Shown piece after piece: positions 1 to 7,364 of a stretch of DNA of 37,978 bases (positions are counted from its first letter, which is position 1; each line of letters begins with the position of its first letter). The stretch comes from Pseudomonadota bacterium (GTDB lineage Bacteria; Pseudomonadota; Alphaproteobacteria; Sphingomonadales; Sphingomonadaceae): contig JAEZFL010000038.1 of the NCBI GenBank assembly GCA_023417515.1, forward strand, positions 1 through 37,978. The letters run 5' to 3'. The position numbers and the translations under genes are program-made. The notes under the pieces were generated by a model, which had not been told where the DNA came from, did not search any database, and saw only the letters and a program-made list of their open reading frames with translations.

Positions 1-1994
1 CCGCCGCGGCACGCGCCGCACTTGCCGCGCTCGAGTCCGAGGCGGGCGCGCTGCGCAAGGCGGTCGAAGGCGGCACCGGCGACCGCGCCATCAACCAGGT
101 CCGCGCAGCCAAGGGTTTCGAGCGCGCGCTCGCCGCCGCGCTTGGCGAGGACCTCGAAGCCGCGATCGGGGACAACGGCCCGCGCGGCTGGACCGGTGCT
201 TCGCCAAAGCCGGGCGACCCTGATCTGCCCGCCGGCGCCGCGCCGCTCGCCGACCATGTGAAGGCCCCGGCCGCGCTCGCCCGGCGCCTCGCCCAGATCG
301 CCGTCGTCGACAGCGACGACGGCAGCCTCGATCTTGCCGTCGGCCAGCGCCTGGTCACCAGGGACGGGCGTCTGCGCCGCTGGGACGGCTTCGTGGCGAC
401 CGGCCTCGGCGCCGCCGCCGCCGAGCGGCTGATCCGGGTCAACCGGCTCGAAGAGATCGACGCGGCACTTCCCGCCGCTCGCGACACGGTCGCTGCCGCG
501 CAGGCGCGCATCGACACCGCGACCGCCGCCGTCCAGTCCGCCCGCGAAACCGCTGACGCCGCGCGCCGGGCCGAGACCGAAGCGACGAGCGCGTTCCGCG
601 ACGCGATGCGCGAGGAGGACCAGCTCAACACCGAGCTCGAGCGGCTCGAGATCCGCCGCTCCGGGCTCGACGAGCGCGCCGACCAGGCCGCCAGGGACGT
701 CGCCGAAGCCCAGGCCCGCCACTCCGAGGCGAAGGCCGCGCTCGACTCCCTGCCCGACCCCGCCGCAACCCGAAGCCGGGTCGAAGTTGCTGCCGAAAAT
801 GCCGAAATCGCCCAGGCCGGCGTTGCCGAGGCACGCGCCGAATTCGCGACCCACGCCCGCGCCCTCGCCGCCGACCAGCAGCGCCGGACCGCCGCGGCTC
901 AGGAGATCGAGGCCTGGGTCCAGCGCTCATCGAAGGCGGTCGAGCGCGACGAGGAGCTCGCCCGCCGAATCCAGGATGCCGACGCGGAGGCCGCCTCGCT
1001 CGCCGATGCGCCCGAGCGGCTCGGCGCTCAGGCCGACGCCGCCGAGAGCGCCTCGGCCGACGCCGCCCGAGCCGCAACCGAAGCCGCCGCGGAGGAGCGC
1101 GCCGCCGAAGCCGCTCTGCAGGCGACCGAGGGCCGCCTCGCCAATGCCAATGAGGCGCTGTCCGTGGCCCGCGAGGCGCGTGCCGGCGCCCTCGCCCGCG
1201 CCGAGAGCCAGGACCATCGCCGGGTCGAGATGGGGCGAATCTCCGGCGAGAAGTTCGAATGCCCGCCGCCGCTCCTCCCGGAACGCATCGGCTTCGTCGA
1301 AACCGAGCTCGGCGAGGCGCATCAGGAATCCGCGCGCCTGGAGAAATTCACCCAGGACCGCGAGCGGATCGGCCCGGTCAACCTGATCGCCGAGCGCGAG
1401 CTTGCCGAGCTGGAGGAGGAGGTCACCACCAGCGCCGCCGAGCGCGAGGAATTGGGCACTGCCATCCACCGCCTGCGCGGCTCGATCGGAAGCCTCAACC
1501 GCGAAGGCCGTGCCCGCTTGCTCACCGCCTTCGAAGCGGTCGACCGCCATTTCCGGAGCCTGTTCACCACCCTGTTCGAAGGCGGCCAGGCGCATCTCGA
1601 ATTGGTCGAGAGCGACGATCCGCTGGAGGCCGGCCTCGAGATCATGGCGCAGCCGCCGGGCAAGCGGCTCCAGTCGCTCACCTTGCTCTCGGGCGGCGAG
1701 CAGGCGCTGACCGCGGTCGCCCTGATCTTCGCGTTATTCCTCACCAACCCGGCGCCGATCTGCGTCCTCGACGAGGTCGACGCGCCTCTGGACGACGCCA
1801 ATATCGAGCGCTTCTGCAGCCTTCTCGACCGGATGACCCAGGAGACCGACACCCGCTATCTGATCGTCACCCATAACGCCGTGACGATGAGCCGCATGCA
1901 CCGCCTGTTCGGAGTCACCATGGTCGAGAAAGGCGTCAGCCGCCTCGTCAGCGTCGACCTCGGCGGCGCCGAGCGCCTCCTCGCGGCGGAATAG
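1..1994 (+). CDS. smc: Chromosome segregation ATPase SMC, C-terminal part (5' end outside window)
   Basis: The frame is open from the first bases (codon phase starting at base 3), so the gene begins upstream and about 664 residues are visible. They begin just before the hinge (GFERALAAALGEDLEAAIG, about residues 50-68 of the fragment), which is short as in alphaproteobacterial SMCs. A long Ala/Glu/Arg-rich coiled coil follows, then the C-terminal ATPase half: signature LLSGGEQALTAVAL at about 1685-1727 and Walker B/D-loop CVLDEVDAPLDDAN at about 1762-1803. These are the defining elements of SMC, which dimerises through the hinge and compacts and segregates the chromosome with ScpA/ScpB. An ATG at 258 in the same frame lies inside the hinge and is not the start. 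hslU follows after 45 bases. Identity is secure; only the N-terminal Walker A part is missing. Confidence 0.95.
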   Translation, partial: AAARAALAALESEAGALRKAVEGGTGDRAINQVRAAKGFERALAAALGEDLEAAIGDNGPRGWTGASPKPGDPDLPAGAAPLADHVKAPAALARRLAQIAVVDSDDGSLDLAVGQRLVTRDGRLRRWDGFVATGLGAAAAERLIRVNRLEEIDAALPAARDTVAAAQARIDTATAAVQSARETADAARRAETEATSAFRDAMREEDQLNTELERLEIRRSGLDERADQAARDVAEAQARHSEAKAALDSLPDPAATRSRVEVAAENAEIAQAGVAEARAEFATHARALAADQQRRTAAAQEIEAWVQRSSKAVERDEELARRIQDADAEAASLADAPERLGAQADAAESASADAARAATEAAAEERAAEAALQATEGRLANANEALSVAREARAGALARAESQDHRRVEMGRISGEKFECPPPLLPERIGFVETELGEAHQESARLEKFTQDRERIGPVNLIAERELAELEEEVTTSAAEREELGTAIHRLRGSIGSLNREGRARLLTAFEAVDRHFRSLFTTLFEGGQAHLELVESDDPLEAGLEIMAQPPGKRLQSLTLLSGGEQALTAVALIFALFLTNPAPICVLDEVDAPLDDANIERFCSLLDRMTQETDTRYLIVTHNAVTMSRMHRLFGVTMVEKGVSRLVSVDLGGAERLLAAE

Positions 1995-2039
1995 CCGACG
2001 CTTGAAGCGTCCGCGCCGCGCATCCATCTTCCCCTCACG

Positions 2040-3419
2040 ATGGAAAATGTCAGCGCTTTCCCCGCCCAGCGCGGGACTCCCGAGGGGCAGCAGCCCTCCC
2101 CCGAAGAAACCGCCCGCGCCAAGAAGGGCCTCACGCCCAAGGCGGTCGTCGCGGCTCTCGACCAGCACATCATCGGCCAGGACGAGGCCAAGCGCGCCGT
2201 CGCGGTGGCGCTTCGCAACCGCTGGCGCCGCCAGCAGCTCCCCGAGGGGCTGCGCGAGGAGGTGACTCCCAAGAACATCCTGATGATCGGGCCGACCGGC
2301 TGCGGCAAGACCGAGATCAGCCGCCGTCTCGCCCGCCTCGCCGACGCGCCGTTCGTGAAGGTCGAGGCGACCAAGTTCACCGAGGTCGGCTATGTCGGCC
2401 GCGACGTCGAGCAGATCGCCCGCGACCTCGTCGAGGAGGCGGTTCGCCTCGAGCGCGAGCGCCGTCGCGAGGCGGTTCGCGACTCCGCCGAGGCGGCCGC
2501 GGTCGAGCGGCTTCTCGACGCGCTGACCGGCAAGGAAGCCAGCCAGGCGACCCGCGAGAGCTTCCGCAAGATGGGCGAGGCCGGCCATCTCGACGACCGC
2601 GAGGTCGAGATCGAGCTGGTCGACACCCCCAACCAGTCGTTCGAAATTCCGGGGATGCCGGGCCAGGTCGGGATGATAAATCTCAGCGAGATGCTCGGCA
2701 AGGCGATGGGCGGTCCGCCCAGGAAACGCCGCAAGATGAAGGTCCGCGACGCGCTCGCCAAGCTGATCGAGGAGGAGAGCGACAAGCGCCTCGACATGGA
2801 CGACGTCAACCGCGTTGCGCTCAAGGACGCCGAGGCCAACGGAATCGTCTTCCTCGACGAGATCGACAAGATCGCGGTCAGTGACGTGCACGGCGGCTCG
2901 GTTTCCCGCGAAGGGGTGCAGCGCGACCTGCTGCCGCTGATCGAGGGCACCACGGTCGCCACCAAATATGGGCCGATGAAGACCGACCACGTCCTGTTCA
3001 TCGCCTCGGGCGCCTTCCACATCGCCAAGCCGTCGGACCTGCTTCCCGAGCTTCAGGGCCGCCTGCCGATCCGGGTCGAATTGAAGGCGCTGACCGAGGA
3101 GGATTTCGTCCGGATCCTCTCCGACACCCGCGCCAGCCTCACCGAGCAATATCGTGCCTTGCTCAAGACCGAGGGCGTAGAGGTCGCATTCACCGACGAG
3201 GGCATCCGAGCCCTCGCCCGGGTCGCCGCCGAGGTGAACGGGCAGGTCGAGAATATCGGCGCCCGCCGGCTTCAGACGGTCATGGAGAAATTGCTCGAAA
3301 CGGTGAGCTTCGACGCCGAGGACCGCCAGGGCGAGACAGTCACGGTCGACGCGGCCTATGTCGACCAGCAGCTTGCCGAGATCGCCCGCAACACCGATCT
3401 AAGCAAATACGTCCTCTAG
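2040..3419 (+). CDS. hslU: ATP-dependent protease ATPase subunit HslU (ClpY)
   Basis: This 459-aa AAA+ unfoldase would feed substrates into the HslV peptidase chamber. Visible motifs are Walker A GPTGCGKT (residues 84-91), the HslU-typical KVEATKFTEVGYVGRDVE after it, Walker B IVFLDEIDK, the sensor region GRLPIRVELKAL, and a C-terminal tail ending DLSKYVL, the element that docks into HslV in this family. The N-terminus carries about 28 residues before the usual LTPKxVVAALDxHIIGQ start. No other ATG/GTG/TTG exists between that segment and the upstream stop, so ATG 2040 is the only ordinary choice, although no clear Shine-Dalgarno precedes it. hslV normally sits directly upstream of hslU, but here the upstream neighbour is smc and no hslV lies anywhere in the window. 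Confidence 0.95.
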   Translation: MENVSAFPAQRGTPEGQQPSPEETARAKKGLTPKAVVAALDQHIIGQDEAKRAVAVALRNRWRRQQLPEGLREEVTPKNILMIGPTGCGKTEISRRLARLADAPFVKVEATKFTEVGYVGRDVEQIARDLVEEAVRLERERRREAVRDSAEAAAVERLLDALTGKEASQATRESFRKMGEAGHLDDREVEIELVDTPNQSFEIPGMPGQVGMINLSEMLGKAMGGPPRKRRKMKVRDALAKLIEEESDKRLDMDDVNRVALKDAEANGIVFLDEIDKIAVSDVHGGSVSREGVQRDLLPLIEGTTVATKYGPMKTDHVLFIASGAFHIAKPSDLLPELQGRLPIRVELKALTEEDFVRILSDTRASLTEQYRALLKTEGVEVAFTDEGIRALARVAAEVNGQVENIGARRLQTVMEKLLETVSFDAEDRQGETVTVDAAYVDQQLAEIARNTDLSKYVL

Positions 3420-3539
3420 ATTCGTTCCGGCGCCTCATCGACGGATAGGCTCGGCTCGCCGCATTCTCGGCGGTGCGCATTTGCCCTCGCGGCCTTCGCT
3501 TGTGAGGAAGACCGCCCCCAGAAAATTGGAGAGAAGTGC

Positions 3540-3896
3540 GTGAAGCTTATCCATGTTTTGACTGCGGCGGCTGCGGGCGCCGTTCTTGCTACCCCCGCCA
3601 CCGCCCAGGATGCGGCGCAGCCGACGGAAGCCGCTCCGGCTGAGGCGGCGCCCGCCGATGCTCCCGCCCCGGTGAGCCTGGCCGATCTCGTCGAAGGCGC
3701 GGCGGTCCGCGGCAGCGACGGCAACCCCGTCGGCACGATCGAGTTCACCGACGCCGAGGGCGCGACCGTGACCACCGGCTCGGCCAAGCTCTATCTGCGC
3801 GTCAACAATTTCCGCAAGGACGAGCAGGGTCTGTTGATCGGCGCCACCCGCGCCCAGTTCGAGGCGGCCGCCGCACAGATCGCCGCGGGCTCCTGA
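3540..3896 (+). CDS. Small exported protein, PRC-barrel-like, unknown function
   Basis: A 118-aa protein starts with GTG at 3540, preceded by a GGAGAG ribosome-binding site about 6 bases upstream. Residues 1-22 form a signal peptide (MKLIHVLTAAAAGAVLATPATA, written here only as extent) with an Ala-X-Ala cleavage site. An Ala/Pro/Glu-rich low-complexity linker follows (about 23-45), then a compact domain containing VRGSDGNPVGTIEF and LYLRVNNFRKDEQGLLIGATR. The GxxVGTIE pattern resembles PRC-barrel-type beta domains, but that is only a resemblance. The protein is probably periplasmic. It stands alone between hslU and an intrinsic terminator 28 bases after its stop. No function can be assigned from sequence. 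Confidence 0.8.
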   Translation: MKLIHVLTAAAAGAVLATPATAQDAAQPTEAAPAEAAPADAPAPVSLADLVEGAAVRGSDGNPVGTIEFTDAEGATVTTGSAKLYLRVNNFRKDEQGLLIGATRAQFEAAAAQIAAGS

Positions 3897-3924
3897 CCGA
3901 CCGTCCCATCGGGACATGAAGCGA

Positions 3925-3954
3925 CGCCGACGACCCTCGTCGGCGCCGCTTTTT
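3925..3954 (+). terminator. Intrinsic terminator behind the small exported protein
   Basis: A perfect 9-bp stem (CGCCGACGA at 3925-3933 with TCGTCGGCG at 3937-3945, loop CCC) is followed after a few GC bases by a TTTTT run at 3950-3954. It ends only 17 bases before the GTG start of the TonB receptor, leaving no room for a separate promoter between them. Confidence 0.8.
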
Positions 3955-3971
3955 GCTGTAAGGGCTTGGGG

Positions 3972-6035
3972 GTGACCCTCCCCCTCGCCCTGCTCCCCCT
4001 CCTCGCCGCCCCTGCCGCAGCCGCCGCCCAGACCCAACCGACCGGTGAGGATGTCGTCGTCGTCACCGGCCGCGGCCTCGGCGAGGCTCCCGGCGAGGCC
4101 GTGTACGGCACCGTCACGATCGGCCGTGAACGGCTCGACCTGTCGTCCTCGAACCGCCTCGAGGAGGTGCTTCGCGACGTCCCGGGGTTCCAGCTTTTCC
4201 GCCGGTCGGATACGCGGTCGGCAAATCCGACCAGCCAGGGTGCGACCCTGCGCGCTCTCGGCGGCAACGCCTCGTCGCGGGCGCTGCTGATCCTCGACGG
4301 GGTTCCCCAGACCGATCCGTTCGGCGGCTGGATCAGCTGGCCCGCTTATGATCCGCGCCGGCTCGGCCAGGTGCGAGTCGTGCGCGGCGGCGGCAGCGGC
4401 GCGGCCGGCCCCGGTGCGCTCGCCGGAACGATCGAGATGGAGAGCGCCGGCCCGGACCAGTTGCGCGGCGTCGGCGCCTCGCTCGCCGCCGGAAGCCGCG
4501 CCAGCTTCGACGGCTCCGCCACGATGGGAGCCGATCTCGGCCGAGGCTTCCTAACCGCCGGTGGCAGCTATGCCCGCGGCGACGGCTTCATTCCCATCGT
4601 CGCGGAGCAGCGCGGCGCGGTAGACAGGGCGGCGCCGTACGAGCAGGCGAGCCTGTCCCTTCGCGCGGTCGCGCCGCTCGCGGACGACGTTGAGCTTCAG
4701 GCAGGGGGCCTCGCCTTCCACGACGCACGCGAGCGCGGCACCGCGTTCAGCGACATCCGCACCGATGGTCTCGACGCTTCGCTTCGTCTCGTCGGCTCCG
4801 GCGCGCTGCCCTGGTCGGCACTCGCTTATGTCCAGACGCGCAGCTTCTACAACAGCTTCGCCTCCGTCGATGACGATCGCCTGACGGCCACCCGAGTTGC
4901 CGAGCAGCATGAAGTGCCGTCGACCGGCATTGGCGCCCGGGTCGAGCTTCGGCCCACATTCGGCGCCGTCGCTCTTCGCCTCGGCGGCGACTGGCGCGAG
5001 ACGTCCGGCGTCACTCGCGAACGGTTCAACTTCCAGAACGGAATCGGCACGCGCGGCCGCGAGGCCGGCGGGCGCACCCGAACGACCGGCGCGTTCGGCG
5101 AGGCGAGCCTGGAGACAGGTCCGTTCGTGCTGAGCGGCGGGGGCCGGATCGACCGCTGGTGGATCGCGGACGGTCGGATCGAAGAGCGTCTCTTCGCCAC
5201 GTCCGAGCTCATCACCGACACGGATTTCGCCGACCGAAGCGGCTGGGAGCCGACGGCGCGCGGCGGGATCGCGTGGCACGCCACGCCGGGCGTCACATTT
5301 CGCGCGGCCGCTTATTTCGGCTGGCGACTGCCGACCTTGAACGAGCTCTACCGGCCGTTCCGGGTCGGGCCCGACGCCACCGCCGCGAATGCCGACCTCC
5401 GGCCCGAGCGGCTGCGCGGCGCCGAGGCGGGCGTCGAGTGGCGGCCGCTGCCCGCGGCGCGGATCGGGGTGACGCTCTTCGCCAACCGCCTCGACAATCC
5501 GATCGCCAACGTGACCCTTGCCCAGGGGCCGGGCGTGTTTCCCGGCGTCGGCTTCGTCTCGGCCGCGGGCGAATATCGCCAGCGCCAGAACCTGGAGGCG
5601 ATCGACAGCCGCGGGATCGAGATCGACGGCGGCGTGACGCTCGGCCAGTTCACCTTGAGCGCCGGCTACAGCTTCGCCGACGCGGAGGTGAGCGCCGTCG
5701 GTCCCGCCGCCCCGCTCGACGGCTTGCGGCCGGCGCAGACCCCGCGTCACAGCGCCGCGGCCACTCTCGCCTGGTCGCCGCGCGACGGCGCCCACGCCTC
5801 GTTCAGCGCGCGCTATGTCGGCGCGCAGTTCGAGGACGACCTCAACCGCCAGGCGCTCGACGACGCCCTCACCTTCGACGCTGCCTTGCTGTGGCCGCTG
5901 TCACGCCGCCTGTCGGTCGAGGCGCGGGGCGAGAATCTCACCGACAGGCGGGTCGAGGCGGGAATCAATTCCGACGGGATCATCGAGCGCGCGACGCCGC
6001 GCACCTTGTGGATCGGTCTTCGTATCCGCCGCTGA
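3972..6035 (+). CDS. TonB-dependent outer-membrane receptor (BtuB/siderophore-type size)
   Basis: This is a 687-aa gated outer-membrane channel driven by TonB-ExbBD. GTG 3972 is chosen because an AAGGG ribosome-binding site lies about 8 bases upstream; TTG 3966 in the same frame is also possible but too close to that site. The order is a signal peptide ending AAAAAQ, then a plug domain with GEDVVVVTGR near its start, LEEVLRDVPGFQLFRR, GATLRALGGNASSRALLILDG and VRVVRGGGSGAAGPGALAGTIEM. A beta-barrel follows, ending in the TonB-receptor C-terminal pattern GENLTDRRVEAG ... TLWIGLRIRR with a terminal aromatic/Arg-rich strand. The plug is of the small ligand type (cobalamin, siderophore or metal) rather than the about 900-aa carbohydrate type at 18485-21184. 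No neighbour reveals the ligand. A strong hairpin sits immediately upstream. Confidence 0.9.
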   Translation: MTLPLALLPLLAAPAAAAAQTQPTGEDVVVVTGRGLGEAPGEAVYGTVTIGRERLDLSSSNRLEEVLRDVPGFQLFRRSDTRSANPTSQGATLRALGGNASSRALLILDGVPQTDPFGGWISWPAYDPRRLGQVRVVRGGGSGAAGPGALAGTIEMESAGPDQLRGVGASLAAGSRASFDGSATMGADLGRGFLTAGGSYARGDGFIPIVAEQRGAVDRAAPYEQASLSLRAVAPLADDVELQAGGLAFHDARERGTAFSDIRTDGLDASLRLVGSGALPWSALAYVQTRSFYNSFASVDDDRLTATRVAEQHEVPSTGIGARVELRPTFGAVALRLGGDWRETSGVTRERFNFQNGIGTRGREAGGRTRTTGAFGEASLETGPFVLSGGGRIDRWWIADGRIEERLFATSELITDTDFADRSGWEPTARGGIAWHATPGVTFRAAAYFGWRLPTLNELYRPFRVGPDATAANADLRPERLRGAEAGVEWRPLPAARIGVTLFANRLDNPIANVTLAQGPGVFPGVGFVSAAGEYRQRQNLEAIDSRGIEIDGGVTLGQFTLSAGYSFADAEVSAVGPAAPLDGLRPAQTPRHSAAATLAWSPRDGAHASFSARYVGAQFEDDLNRQALDDALTFDAALLWPLSRRLSVEARGENLTDRRVEAGINSDGIIERATPRTLWIGLRIRR

Positions 6036-6058
6036 CCATGAGCCGGCCCCAAAAGAAA

Positions 6059-6090
6059 TCCGCCCGCCCGGGAGGTCCCGGACGGGCGGA
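6059..6090 (-). terminator. Intrinsic terminator for the SWIB gene
   Basis: The stem TCCGCCCG (6059-6066) / CGGGCGGA (6083-6090) continues inward as CCGGGA/TCCCGG around a GG loop, with one mismatch. On the minus strand the stem is followed by TTTCTTTTGGGG. It lies between the convergent TonB receptor and SWIB genes. The T-rich side favours termination of the minus-strand gene, and it may also stop the receptor transcript. Confidence 0.75.
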
Positions 6091-6116
6091 TGCCCCCGAA
6101 AAAGGTCAGGTTCGTC

Positions 6117-6371
6117 TTAGCTGACGTGCTTGGACAGATGCTTGTTCATCTCGAACATCGACACCTTGTCCTTGCCGAAGATCTTCTTCAGCTTGTCGTC
6201 GGCCAGGATCTCGCGCTTGTTCTGCGGGTTCTGCAGATTGTTCGCCTTGATGTGATCCCACACCTTCTTGACCATCTGGCTGCGCGGCAGCGGCGCGCTC
6301 CCGGTGATCTCGGCAAGATCCTTCGACGGCGTGACCGGCCGCTGCAGACCGCTCTGTTGCGCATTCGCCAT
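6117..6371 (-). CDS. SWIB/MDM2 domain protein
   Basis: This 84-aa protein is almost entirely one SWIB domain: LPRSQMVKKVWDHIKANNLQ, NKREILADDKLKKIFG and VSMFEMNKHLSKHV match the conserved helices of the SWIB/MDM2 fold. Residues 1-25 are a short leader (contains RPVTPSKDLAEITG). In eukaryotes the domain is part of chromatin remodellers; in bacteria it occurs as small free-standing proteins thought to act on nucleoid structure or DNA topology, without a settled role. An AGGAGGGA ribosome-binding site lies 8 bases before ATG 6371, and a strong terminator follows the stop. The gene is monocistronic. Family call is firm; function is unknown. Confidence 0.9.
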   Translation of the reverse strand: MANAQQSGLQRPVTPSKDLAEITGSAPLPRSQMVKKVWDHIKANNLQNPQNKREILADDKLKKIFGKDKVSMFEMNKHLSKHVS

Positions 6372-6402
6372 TTACATTCCCTCCTGTGAACCTGTGCCCT
6401 CG

Positions 6403-6430
6403 ATTAGAACCAATACAAATCAGTTTGCAA
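6403..6430 (-). promoter_or_regulatory. Candidate sigma-70-type promoter of the SWIB gene
   Basis: On the minus strand TTGCAA (6425-6430) and TCTAAT (6403-6408) are separated by 16 bases, 32 bases or more upstream of ATG 6371. The AT-rich stretch stands out from its surroundings. It was called by eye only. Confidence 0.3.
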
Positions 6431-6496
6431 GTGGAGTGCGTCACGGCGTTGTGACGATGTGCCTTCTATGAGGGCTCGCACCGGAAAGTGTGTCCT

Positions 6497-7315
6497 TCAG
6501 AACACGCCGAACGGCACGATCTTGTTGCCGGCGTCGTGGCCGATATCGGCGCGGCCGAGAAAGGCGATGTCCGAACGGTCGCACCAGTAGCGCGCGATCT
6601 CCTCGCTGGTCGCACCGAAATCGGGATCGTTGTCGGGCACATCGCTCACGCGCCCGAGCCTGATGCCGGCGATCCGGCGCAGCTGCGGCTGCGACGTAAC
6701 GTGGAACAGCGCCCGGTCGGTGCGATAGGCATGTTCCGACACGTCCTCGAGAAGCAGCACATGGCCGCCAAGATCCGGCTCCAGCGGCGTGCCAGTCAGC
6801 AGCCCGAGCACGGTGAGATTGAACGCCGCATAGGCCGTGCCCTGCTCCAGCCCCGGCTCGAGCGAGTCCGGCGCGCGCTCGGACAGCCAGGCGAGCGCCC
6901 GCCGTGCCGCGGCGTCGCCGCCATCCCGCGCGATATCGTGCACGACCGGTCCATGAGCGACATGGGGAAAGCCGGCTCGGTAGAGCGCGGCGAGCAGATA
7001 GCCGCCGTCGCTATAGCCGAGATAGGCCTTGTCGCGCGCCGCCGGGCCGAGCGCCGCCACCGCCTCCTCGGCGATCCGGCATGCCCCGTAGCCGCCGCGT
7101 GCGAACCAGATCGCGTCGAGCGCCGGATCGTTCGCCGCCGAGACGAAAGCCGCCAGCCGCGCCGCGTCGCTCCCCGCGAAATGATTGTCCTCCATGAAAC
7201 ATTGCGGATGGAAGACCAGCTCGACGCCCGGAAATTGCTCGGCCGCGATCGCCGTCACTCTTTCCGCGCTTTCCCGGACGAAACGCCCGCTGGGCGCGAC
7301 GACGCCGATCCGCAT
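6497..7315 (-). CDS. LD-carboxypeptidase, peptidase family S66 (LdcA/MccF-like)
   Basis: A 272-aa cytoplasmic serine peptidase. LdcA enzymes remove the terminal D-Ala from murein tetrapeptides during peptidoglycan recycling; MccF relatives cleave microcin C-type conjugates. The N-terminus MRIGVVAPSG is typical, as is IWFARGGYGACRI. The nucleophile is Ser102 in LGYSDGGYL, with Glu190 in LLLEDVSEHAYR and His260 in GHDAGNKIVPFG completing the Ser-Glu-His triad. ATG 7315 is preferred because the family begins at MRIGVVAPS; an in-frame start at 7378 would overlap the divergent ligase gene and add 21 unmatched residues. Only 49 bases separate it from the divergent MurC/Mpl-like gene at 7365, which argues for a shared job in murein recycling. 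Confidence 0.85.
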   Translation of the reverse strand: MRIGVVAPSGRFVRESAERVTAIAAEQFPGVELVFHPQCFMEDNHFAGSDAARLAAFVSAANDPALDAIWFARGGYGACRIAEEAVAALGPAARDKAYLGYSDGGYLLAALYRAGFPHVAHGPVVHDIARDGGDAAARRALAWLSERAPDSLEPGLEQGTAYAAFNLTVLGLLTGTPLEPDLGGHVLLLEDVSEHAYRTDRALFHVTSQPQLRRIAGIRLGRVSDVPDNDPDFGATSEEIARYWCDRSDIAFLGRADIGHDAGNKIVPFGVF

Positions 7316-7364
7316 GAACCCGTTCCCGTTTGAAGTTCCTAGCCTCTGCCAATAGGGCGGCTCG

